In this document: in pieces, positions 1 through 5,701 of the stretch | How positions within the stretch are numbered: position 1 is the first letter of the stretch | Layout of the letters: the number at the start of each line of letters is the position of its first letter | Source: Eubacteriales Family XIII. Incertae Sedis bacterium | Lineage (GTDB): Bacteria; Bacillota; Clostridia; Peptostreptococcales; Anaerovoracaceae | NCBI GenBank assembly: GCA_031255695.1 | Contig: JAIRSA010000145.1 | Coordinates: 1 to 9,292, forward strand | Reading direction: 5' to 3' | Length of the DNA stretch: 9,292 bases | The notes under the pieces: model-generated | Database searches by the model: none | The model's input: the letters and a program-made list of their open reading frames with translations, nothing else | What the model was told of the DNA's origin: nothing | Program-made: the position numbers and the translations under genes

Positions 1-2
1 CG

Positions 3-971
3 GAGAAGCATTCGGTCCGCGCGGCGGACAGGAAATCGCCGGCGGCGATAATGGGCGCGGTCAGGCGCTGCGACCTGCTGATAAGCGGGGGCGGCAGCCT
101 GCTGCAGGATGTCACGAGCAAGCGGAGCCTGCTGTACTACCTGGCGGTCATCTGGGCGGGCTATCTGCTCGGCAAGAAGGTGTTCATCTACAGCCAGGGG
201 ATAGGGCCCATAAACCTGAAGATGAACAGGCGGCTCACGGCGTGGACCTTGCGGCGCGCTTCGGGCGTGGTGGTGCGCGATGAGGCGTCTGCGGAGTTCC
301 TGGCGCAGATCGGCGTGCCGCAGGGGCGGATCGCGGTCACTGCGGATCCGGTGCTCAGGATCAAGAAGGCCGGGCTGGGTTCGGGCCGGGACATCCTTGC
401 GGCCGAGGGCTTCGTGAAGGCGCCCGGCAAGCTGACGGTGGGCTTCGCGATCAGGGAGCCCAAGATACAGAGCGAGTTCGTGAACGAGCTGTGCCTGTCG
501 ATAGAGCGGCTTGTGGACACATATGGGGCGCAGGTGCTCCTGATACCATTCCATTATTCGGAGGATCTGCCCGTAATCGAGGAGATCGAGCGGAGGCTGC
601 CCGAAAAGGTGCACGCCATAAAGCATAAATACCTGACAGAAGAGATGCTCTCGATAATAGGCAGCGTGGACGTATTGGCGGGGGTCCGCCTGCATGCCCT
701 TATCTATGCGGCAGTGATGGACGTACCGATGATTGCCATATCGTATGACCCCAAAATCAATTCTTTCATGCATTCGCTGGGGCTGAAGGCGATGTCGGCG
801 GTGAACGACTTCAAATGCAGCTATTTCATGGAGGAATTCGAGAAGACCGTGGAGAATGCGGACGGGATACGGGGGAAGGTGAGGGAGAGCGTCTCCGCGC
901 TGATCGAGAAGCTGGACACGAATGAAAGGATGATAGGGGATCTGATGCAGGTGGCAAGACGTGGGAAATAG
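3..971 (+). CDS. csaB: Polysaccharide pyruvyl transferase CsaB (5'-truncated by window edge)
   Basis: CsaB-family enzymes transfer a pyruvyl ketal from phosphoenolpyruvate to a sugar, typically ManNAc of a secondary cell wall polymer, creating the ligand for SLH-domain surface proteins. The frame is open from the first bases of the window. The residues before the first ATG (position 51) read HSVRA followed shortly by CDLLISGGGSLLQD, as expected inside a CsaB protein, so ATG 51 is an internal Met and I estimate 50-60 N-terminal codons are missing. Visible family motifs are GGGSLLQD (bases 87-110), YSQGIGPI, and the C-terminal GVRLHALIYAA (from base 681) followed by ISYDPKINSF. The Arg and His of the GVRLH motif are the conserved active-site-region residues of this GT-B-like fold. 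The 3' end overlaps the next gene by 11 bp, so the two are probably translated together. The family call is firm; the exact sugar acceptor is inferred. Confidence 0.92.
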   Translation, partial: EKHSVRAADRKSPAAIMGAVRRCDLLISGGGSLLQDVTSKRSLLYYLAVIWAGYLLGKKVFIYSQGIGPINLKMNRRLTAWTLRRASGVVVRDEASAEFLAQIGVPQGRIAVTADPVLRIKKAGLGSGRDILAAEGFVKAPGKLTVGFAIREPKIQSEFVNELCLSIERLVDTYGAQVLLIPFHYSEDLPVIEEIERRLPEKVHAIKHKYLTEEMLSIIGSVDVLAGVRLHALIYAAVMDVPMIAISYDPKINSFMHSLGLKAMSAVNDFKCSYFMEEFEKTVENADGIRGKVRESVSALIEKLDTNERMIGDLMQVARRGK

Positions 972-1719
972 GCATACGGACGGGGGGCGCGTCGAGATTC
1001 TGGGCGTCCCGGTGGATATGGTCTCGTCGGATGAGGCCATGGGCAGGTTCGCGGCAATGATGGGGGCCGAGGGCTGCTGCCAGATAGTCACGCCAAACTC
1101 CGAGATAATATGGAGCGCGGCGAAGGACGGGGAACTGAAGGGGATAATAAGCGGCGCGGACCTGATAATGCCGGATGGCATCGGGATCGTGTACGCCTCG
1201 CGTATAATAGGCAGGCCGCTGGGCGAGAGGGTCACAGGCATCGACTTTCTCGCGAAGGTGCTGGAATGGCTGGCGGCAGGCGGCGGCAAGGCATATTTCC
1301 TGGGCAGCAAGCCTGGGGTGGCGGAAAAGGCCGCAGCCAATATGATGGAGAAATACCCTGGCCTGCATGTGGCCGGGGCGAGGGACGGCTATTTCGCCGA
1401 AGATGAGGAAGAGGGCATTGTCGCTGAAATAAATGGGAGCGGCGCCGATTTCCTCTGTGTGGCGCTTGGGTCGCCAAAGCAGGAAAAATTCATAAGCAGG
1501 AACAAGGGCCGGCTCAAAGTCAAGGTGGCCATAGGCGTGGGGGGCAGCTTCGATGTCATGGCAGGGGTGCTGAAGAGGGCGCCGGAGTTCTACAGGAAGC
1601 ACGGCCTGGAATGGCTCTACCGCCTGAAGCAGCAGCCGTATAGGATAAAGCGGATGGCGGTGCTGCCGCTCTTCCTGATAAGGGTGCTGGCAAAGGACGG
1701 GCTCAGGCGGCGGAAGTAG
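961..1719 (+). CDS. tagA: WecG/TagA/CpsF family glycosyltransferase (GT26), probable UDP-ManNAc transferase
   Basis: Family members add ManNAc (or ManNAcA) from the UDP-sugar to undecaprenyl-PP-GlcNAc on the cytoplasmic membrane face, an early step in wall teichoic acid or secondary cell wall polymer assembly. The 252-aa protein matches the usual length of about 240-250. Motifs in order are TPNSEI (residues 44-49), the active-site loop MPDGIGIV with the family's catalytic Asp (Asp72), GERVTGID (88-95), FLGSKPGVAEKAA, LCVALGSPKQEKFI and VGGSFDVMAG. An Arg/Lys-rich C-terminal tail (from about residue 205) is the appendage that in characterised TagA drives membrane association. The start is GTG 961, chosen because AGGTGG at 949-954 lies 6 nt upstream. 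The gene overlaps the csaB stop, and CsaB acting on ManNAc-containing polymer fits a shared pathway. Donor specificity is inferred from the family. Confidence 0.93.
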   Translation: MGNRHTDGGRVEILGVPVDMVSSDEAMGRFAAMMGAEGCCQIVTPNSEIIWSAAKDGELKGIISGADLIMPDGIGIVYASRIIGRPLGERVTGIDFLAKVLEWLAAGGGKAYFLGSKPGVAEKAAANMMEKYPGLHVAGARDGYFAEDEEEGIVAEINGSGADFLCVALGSPKQEKFISRNKGRLKVKVAIGVGGSFDVMAGVLKRAPEFYRKHGLEWLYRLKQQPYRIKRMAVLPLFLIRVLAKDGLRRRK

Positions 1720-1725
1720 GGGAGG

Positions 1726-1855
1726 CGCCGGCGGGCCGGCCGGCGGCGGGCTGGATACGCAAGCAGGCAAATGACATATGGCTGGCTACGGCGGCCAGCA
1801 GGCGCGCCGGCACTGGCAGGCACAAACCGCATGTTCTTCGGCCAAGACGGCCGGA
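1726..1855 (+). other. Cluster of three GC-rich hairpins upstream of the transketolase genes
   Basis: Within the 171-bp gap after tagA are three inverted repeats. CGCCGGC/GCCGGCG spans 1726-1732 and 1739-1745 with a 6-nt loop. GCTGGC/GCCAGC spans 1781-1786 and 1794-1799 with a 7-nt loop. The third stem, 1837-1843 with 1849-1855, is 7 bp with one G-T pair and encloses GGCC-AAGAC-GGCC. None is followed by a T-run, so they are not canonical Rho-independent terminators. They could end the csaB-tagA transcript weakly or structure the leader of the transketolase mRNA. An AT-rich patch (1861-1874) and the ribosome site follow. The pairing is visible; any role is inferred, and GC-rich DNA forms such repeats readily. 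Confidence 0.35.
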
Positions 1856-1890
1856 CAACGTATATTTATATAGTAAGGAGGACAGAAGAC

Positions 1891-2718
1891 ATGCCCGATA
1901 CGAACACAATCGAAAAGATCAAGAGGGCTGCGAACGAGATCCGCGTAGATATAGTGAAGCAGGTGTATTTCGCGGGCTCTGGGCACCCCGGAGGTTCCTT
2001 GTCCGCAGCGGACATACTTGCGGCGCTCTATTTCCATGAGATGGACATCGATCCTGCCAAACCGGCAAAGGCGGGGAGGGACAGATTTGTCCTCTCGAAG
2101 GGGCATGCGGCCCCCGTGCTGTACGCCGCGCTGGCCGAACGCGGCTTTTTCCCAAAGGACGAGCTGTGGAAGCTGCGCAGCATAGGCGCCATGCTGCAGG
2201 GCCATCCGAGCCGGAAGACGACGCCGGGCGTAGAGATGTCCACAGGCTCTCTGGGGCAGGGCTTCTCGGTCTCCGTAGGGATGGCGCTGGCATCGCGGAT
2301 TGACGGCGCGGGGAGGGTCTACACCCTGCTCGGCGACGGGGAGCTTGAGGAGGGCCTCGTATGGGAAGCGGCTATGGCTGCGGGCCACTACAAGCTCGAC
2401 AACCTGTGCGCCGTGATAGACTGGAACGGGCTGCAGATCGACGGCAAGAACGACGATGTCATGACGGTGGCCCCCGTGGACGAGAAATTCAGGAGCTTCG
2501 GCTTCAACACCCTGCTCATTGACGGGCATTCGATCCCCGAAATAATCGGCGCATTTGACGCCGCCAGGCGCACCAAGGGCAGGCCGACCGCTATAGTCGC
2601 CAAAACCGTGAAGGGGAAGGGCGTCAAGTTTATGGAAAACGAGGCCGGATGGCACGGCAAGGCGCCGTCGGAGGAAGAGACGAAGAAGGCGCTTGAGGAA
2701 CTGGGAGGTGAATTATAA
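1891..2718 (+). CDS. tkt: Transketolase, N-terminal (thiamine-pyrophosphate PP domain) subunit
   Basis: This is the diphosphate-binding half of a split transketolase, a cytosolic enzyme of the non-oxidative pentose phosphate pathway that moves two-carbon units between sugar phosphates. The chosen start gives 275 aa, typical for the separate N-terminal subunit. AAGGAGG at 1875-1881 sits 9 nt before ATG 1891; an in-frame ATG at 1771 has no ribosome site and would add residues foreign to the family. Visible motifs are GHPGGSLS (31-38), SKGHAAP (70-75), TGSLGQG (118-124), the ThDP-Mg signature GDGELEEG (148-155) ending near DWNG (177-180), and GWHGKAP (253-259). His32, His72 and His255 sit in the expected active-site contexts. 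It overlaps the next gene by one base (TAATG), so the two halves are translationally coupled. It could in principle be a 1-deoxyxylulose-phosphate-synthase-like paralogue, but the motifs favour transketolase. Confidence 0.95.
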   Translation: MPDTNTIEKIKRAANEIRVDIVKQVYFAGSGHPGGSLSAADILAALYFHEMDIDPAKPAKAGRDRFVLSKGHAAPVLYAALAERGFFPKDELWKLRSIGAMLQGHPSRKTTPGVEMSTGSLGQGFSVSVGMALASRIDGAGRVYTLLGDGELEEGLVWEAAMAAGHYKLDNLCAVIDWNGLQIDGKNDDVMTVAPVDEKFRSFGFNTLLIDGHSIPEIIGAFDAARRTKGRPTAIVAKTVKGKGVKFMENEAGWHGKAPSEEETKKALEELGGEL

Positions 2719-3653
2719 TGGCGGGAAAAACAGCGACAAGGCAGGCTTATGGGGAATTCCTGGTGGAGAAAGGGCGCGTCAAGGCAGACCTCATAGTGAT
2801 GGACGCCGATCTTTCGAAGTCCACTATGACTAACGCGTTCAGCAAGGAATTCCCGGACAGGTTCTTCAATATGGGGATTGCCGAGCAGAACCTTTTCGGG
2901 GCTGCGGCCGGGATTGCCCTTTCTGGGAAGACGGTGTGTGCGAGCACTTTCGCCATGTTCGCTTCGGGCAGGGCCTTTGAGGTGGTCAGGAATTCGATAG
3001 GCTACACCCATGCAAATGTGAAGATATGCGCCACGCACGCGGGGATAAGCGTCGGGGAGGACGGGGCGAGCCATCAGACTTTTGAGGATATCGCGCTCAT
3101 GAGGACCATACCGGGCATGACGGTGCTCAACCCGTCGGACGGGGAGTCGGCGAAGATATTGCTCGATCAGGCGGTGGACGCGGACGGCCCATTCTATATC
3201 CGGCTTGGGCGCGCCGCCGTGGAGCCGATATATGCCGCGGATGCCGAGATCAAGGTGGGCAAGTCCGTATGCCTGCGGGACGGCGGCGACTGCACGGTGA
3301 TAGCGACAGGCATACTCGTGGGCGAGGCCCTGCTGGCGGCGGAGGCCCTGGCGAAGGAGGGCATAGCGGTGCGCGTGGTGGACATGCATACCATCAAGCC
3401 GATTGACGGCGAAGCCATAGAGAAGGCGGCCAAAGAGACGAAGGGCATAGTGACGGCTGAAGAGCATTCCGTGATAGGCGGCCTCGGCGGCGCGGTGGCG
3501 GAGTACGCGGCGGCCCACTGCCCCGTGCGCATGGCCTTTGTCGGGCAGGGCGACTGCTTCGGCGAGTCGGGCAAGCCCGCCGAGCTGCTGAAGAAATACG
3601 GCATGTCCGCAGACAGCATTGCCGCCGCAGTCAAAGGCATGCTGCGCGGCTAG
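2718..3653 (+). CDS. tkt: Transketolase, C-terminal (pyrimidine-binding plus C-terminal domain) subunit
   Basis: This is the partner of the preceding gene; the two subunits together build the ThDP site at their interface. The 311 aa match the usual length of a separate C-terminal subunit. The Pyr domain (about residues 5-170) carries GIAEQN, whose Glu56 is the ThDP-activating glutamate, TFAMFASGRAFEVVR (77-91), and THAGISVGEDGASHQ (106-120) with His119. The C-terminal domain (about 185-305) includes VVDMHTIKPID and ends with a typical EHSVIGGLGGAVAE segment. Its ATG overlaps the upstream TAA, and GGGAGGTG at 2703-2710 lies 7 nt upstream, so coupling is direct. No strong terminator follows. 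A short CAGCC/GGCTG stem at 3657-3672 is the only candidate before the convergent neighbour ends at 3675. Confidence 0.95.
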   Translation: MAGKTATRQAYGEFLVEKGRVKADLIVMDADLSKSTMTNAFSKEFPDRFFNMGIAEQNLFGAAAGIALSGKTVCASTFAMFASGRAFEVVRNSIGYTHANVKICATHAGISVGEDGASHQTFEDIALMRTIPGMTVLNPSDGESAKILLDQAVDADGPFYIRLGRAAVEPIYAADAEIKVGKSVCLRDGGDCTVIATGILVGEALLAAEALAKEGIAVRVVDMHTIKPIDGEAIEKAAKETKGIVTAEEHSVIGGLGGAVAEYAAAHCPVRMAFVGQGDCFGESGKPAELLKKYGMSADSIAAAVKGMLRG

Positions 3654-3674
3654 GCGCAGCCTGGCCGGGCTGTA

Positions 3675-3863
3675 TTAGCCCCGATCGCGCACTAGCGCGT
3701 CAAAGCTGCGGTCGTAGCGTTTCTCCGCCTTGGCGCTGAAGAAGCAAGCGGGGAATTCGCCCGACTTGCGGTGGTGCGCAATGCATTCGCAGCATTTGCC
3801 GTGCCGGGCGCATGCGTAGCTGCAATTGCAGGAGATGGACTGGTTGTGTTTGCAGACATCCAT
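3675..3863 (-). CDS. Small eight-cysteine protein, DUF6485 family
   Basis: This 62-aa soluble protein of unknown function has eight cysteines (C4, C12, C14, C18, C24, C25, C27, C40). The pattern CNCxYxC then GKCCEC, HHRKSGEFPACFF and a C-terminal YDRSFDALVRD is what I recall for DUF6485-type proteins of Clostridia. It has no signal peptide or membrane segment. The spacing of cysteines suggests metal (Zn or Fe-S) binding, but that is inference. A good ribosome site (GAAAGGAG read on this strand, 3871-3878, 7 nt from ATG) supports a real gene despite its size. It lies downstream of the amidohydrolase on the same strand, separated by a 98-bp gap with a strong hairpin. It converges with the transketolase operon, with only 21 bp between stop codons. 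The antisense frame here is not coding. Confidence 0.85.
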   Translation of the reverse strand: MDVCKHNQSISCNCSYACARHGKCCECIAHHRKSGEFPACFFSAKAEKRYDRSFDALVRDRG

Positions 3864-3886
3864 TGTAGCGCTCCTTTCAGATCATT

Positions 3887-3898
3887 GTGTACACGTGT
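3887..3898. promoter_or_regulatory. Overlapping palindromes upstream of the cysteine-rich gene
   Basis: GTGTACAC (3887-3894) overlaps ACACGTGT (3891-3898), two perfect 8-bp palindromes sharing four bases. They lie 24 bp upstream of the small gene's start codon and directly against the large hairpin at 3899. They could form an operator or extend the RNA structure. No convincing -10/-35 pair was seen here. The role is inferred. Confidence 0.3.
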
Positions 3899-3925
3899 GG
3901 CCGCCGTCTGTTATGGACGGCGGCC
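3899..3925 (-). terminator. Perfect 10-bp GC hairpin between amidohydrolase and cysteine-rich gene
   Basis: GGCCGCCGTC (3899-3908) and GACGGCGGCC (3916-3925) pair perfectly around a 7-nt loop; a G-T and a G-C pair extend it to 12. It lies 37 bp past the amidohydrolase stop on the minus strand. Neither strand shows a U-run after it, so it may be a non-canonical terminator, an mRNA-stabilising 3' structure or an attenuator ahead of the small gene. The structure is certain; the terminator label is tentative. Confidence 0.45.
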
Positions 3926-3943
3926 GCTGTTCGAATGTGAAAA

Positions 3944-3958
3944 TGTAAAAATTTTACA
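3944..3958. repeat. 15-bp palindrome TGTAAAA-A-TTTTACA
   Basis: Perfect 7-bp arms flank a single central base, 3 bp beyond the amidohydrolase stop. The arms resemble a regulator operator half-site pair. In RNA the structure would be AT-rich and weak, so a DNA-binding role, if any, is more likely. It lies about 80 bp upstream of the cysteine-rich gene's start. No regulator is identified. Confidence 0.35.
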
Positions 3959-3961
3959 GCA

Positions 3962-5560
3962 TTAACGCTGGTATACGGTCCTGCCGCCCAGTATGGTCTG
4001 TTCGACCTTCATTTCCAGTATGCGCTCAGGCTCGTCGTCCACGGCGGTCGGATCGATGTCGGTGACGACTATGTCGGCCAGCTTGCCGCTTTCGAGGACG
4101 CCCTTCTTATGCTCGTCGAAGGTGAAGTGGGCGCCGGCCGCCGTATAGGCGTATATGGCCTCTTGGGCCGTGATCCTCTGCCCGTCGCCGCATGAAGCGC
4201 CGCTGGCGGTCTTCCTGGCCAGGGCGGCGTGCAGTATGACAGTCGGATCCAGCACGGTGACTGGCGTGTCGCTGCCATTGGCGACGGCGATGCCGCCGTC
4301 GAGGAGCGAGCGGAACGGGAAGGACTGCGAGACGCGGTCTTCCCCGTAGTTCCTGGTTATAGTGTCGCCGAAGTAATACAGGAAGCCTGTGTTCATAAGC
4401 GGATAGACGCCTTCCTTTATGACGCGCTCCACAAGGTGCGGGAAACAGAACGAGCAGTGCTCTATCCTGTGGCGCGCGTCCGGGCGCGGCATCCTCTCCT
4501 GCGCCTTCTTGTAGGCATCGAGGAACATGGTGATGGCGACATCGCCGATGGCGTGGCCGGATACCTGCTGCCCGCGTGAGTGGGCCTCCCAGACCATATC
4601 GTCAAGCTGCTCCTGCGAATAGTATGCGATCCCTGGATTGCCGTCGAACCTGCTGGGCTCGGACATCCTCGCCGTCCCGGCGCCGGCCGTGCCGTCTAGT
4701 ATGATCTTGCGTCCCTGGAATTTCAGCAGGTCATTGCCAAATGGCAGAGGCATGCCGGTATCCATGAATTTCCTGTACATGGGCTCAAGGCAGTAGGCCG
4801 CGATCCTTACGGTGAGCCAGCCATCCTTGAGCAGCCTGTCCCAAGCGGAGAAATAGTCCTTGGGGTCGTCGAAGGCGCCCATCTCGGTCGTGCTTGTGAT
4901 GCCGAAGGAATTGTATCTGGCGCTCAGGCTTTTCATCAGCGCCGCGAGCTTTTCGCCGCCCAGGGGCGGGATGATCTCCTTCATCGCCAGGAACGCGGTC
5001 TCGCGCAGGCAGCCTGTAAGCTTGCCTCCCTCCCGCACGATCTCGCCTCCGGCGGGGTCGGGCGTGTCCGGCGTGTAGCCCCTGAGCGCCAGCGCCCTTG
5101 AGTTGGCAAGCCCTACATGCTGGCACACGCGGGCGACGCAGACCGGGTGATCCGGAAATGCGGCGTCCAGCTGTCCGAGCACGGGCGGCGTGCCCTCGGC
5201 GAAAAGCCCTTCGTCATAGCCGAAGGCCTCGACCCAGTCGCCGGCAGGGGTTTCGTCCACGCGGGCCTTGATGCGCTCAAAGAACTCGCTGTGAGACTTC
5301 GTCCCGGTGAGATTTACCTTAGATAGAGTGCCGGCACAGAACAGAGGGTGGCTATGGTTGTCATTGAAGCCGGGCAGGACTGTCTTGCCGGAAAGATCGG
5401 CAATCTCGGTGTCGGGGCCGATGGTGGCCGTGAAATCCTCAAAATCCCCTACGCCGAGGATTCTGTCGCCTAGTATGGCGATAGCGGAAGCCGAAGGCCT
5501 TTTTTTGTCCATTGTCTTGATGTTGGCATTTTTGAGAATCAAATCCGCCTTGATTGGCAT
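3962..5560 (-). CDS. Amidohydrolase family 3 protein (YtcJ-like metal-dependent hydrolase)
   Basis: This is a 532-aa TIM-barrel amidohydrolase of the YtcJ/AepA/N-substituted-formamide-deformylase group, predicted cytosolic and metal-dependent; the substrate is unknown. A small N-terminal beta-sandwich (residues 1-60) leads into VLPGFNDNHSHP with metal ligands His69 and His71. Lys285 in GRKIILDG is a candidate carboxylated lysine. SGHAIGD supplies His336, RIEHCSF His368, and NGSDTPV Asp431. The C-terminal GKLADIVVTDIDP returns to the sandwich domain. All key residues are present, so the enzyme should be active. ATG 5560 is chosen because AAAAGGAGGTG (5567-5577 on this strand) lies 6 nt upstream; a longer frame from 5644 adds an implausible basic stretch. 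It follows the aldehyde dehydrogenase by 141 bp on the same strand. Members annotated as imidazolonepropionase-like or formamide deformylase are possible, and the exact reaction cannot be read from sequence. Confidence 0.9.
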   Translation of the reverse strand: MPIKADLILKNANIKTMDKKRPSASAIAILGDRILGVGDFEDFTATIGPDTEIADLSGKTVLPGFNDNHSHPLFCAGTLSKVNLTGTKSHSEFFERIKARVDETPAGDWVEAFGYDEGLFAEGTPPVLGQLDAAFPDHPVCVARVCQHVGLANSRALALRGYTPDTPDPAGGEIVREGGKLTGCLRETAFLAMKEIIPPLGGEKLAALMKSLSARYNSFGITSTTEMGAFDDPKDYFSAWDRLLKDGWLTVRIAAYCLEPMYRKFMDTGMPLPFGNDLLKFQGRKIILDGTAGAGTARMSEPSRFDGNPGIAYYSQEQLDDMVWEAHSRGQQVSGHAIGDVAITMFLDAYKKAQERMPRPDARHRIEHCSFCFPHLVERVIKEGVYPLMNTGFLYYFGDTITRNYGEDRVSQSFPFRSLLDGGIAVANGSDTPVTVLDPTVILHAALARKTASGASCGDGQRITAQEAIYAYTAAGAHFTFDEHKKGVLESGKLADIVVTDIDPTAVDDEPERILEMKVEQTILGGRTVYQR

Positions 5561-5583
5561 GTGCAGCACCTCCTTTTTGTGAC

Positions 5584-5601
5584 GCGGCAGCGTCCTGCCG
5601 C
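5584..5601 (-). other. 7-bp hairpin just upstream of the amidohydrolase ribosome site
   Basis: GCGGCAG (5584-5590) and CTGCCGC (5595-5601) form a perfect stem with a 4-nt loop, 6 bp upstream of the amidohydrolase Shine-Dalgarno sequence. It has no U-run, so it is not a standard terminator for the aldehyde dehydrogenase. It may instead mark a processed or separately regulated leader. The rest of the 141-bp gap shows only a weak GCGCTG/CAGCGC pair (5674-5679 with 5697-5702). Confidence 0.4.
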
Positions 5602-5701
5602 CGCGCCGTATTGCCAGGCTATGCCGTCCGCCGGCCGCATCCAAGCCCCGTGTGCAGACCCGACCCGATGCAGGCGCTGTGGTTCCAGCCGGCGGGCAGC
5701 G

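Noticed and set aside
826..1770. 314-codon open frame antisense to csaB and tagA
   Set aside because: The plus strand has two clear families with full motif sets. The antisense product is Pro/His/Arg-rich low-complexity text typical of a shadow frame in GC-rich DNA, and it lacks a ribosome site.
1771..1890. Earlier start for the transketolase N-terminal subunit
   Set aside because: It has no ribosome site, and the extra 40 residues do not resemble the family; AAGGAGG lies properly before ATG 1891.
2388..3518. 376-codon open frame antisense to the transketolase genes
   Set aside because: It spans two coupled, well-conserved genes and shows no recognisable domain, so it is a codon-bias shadow.
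3654..3683. Bidirectional terminator between the transketolase operon and the cysteine-rich gene
   Set aside because: Only 5-bp alternative stems (CAGCC/GGCTG or GGGCT/AGCCC) are present, with no T-run, so it is too weak to call.
5561..5644. N-terminal extension of the amidohydrolase to an upstream ATG at 5644
   Set aside because: The 28 added residues are basic and unlike the family, and they would bury the strong AAAAGGAGGTG site that sits correctly before ATG 5560.
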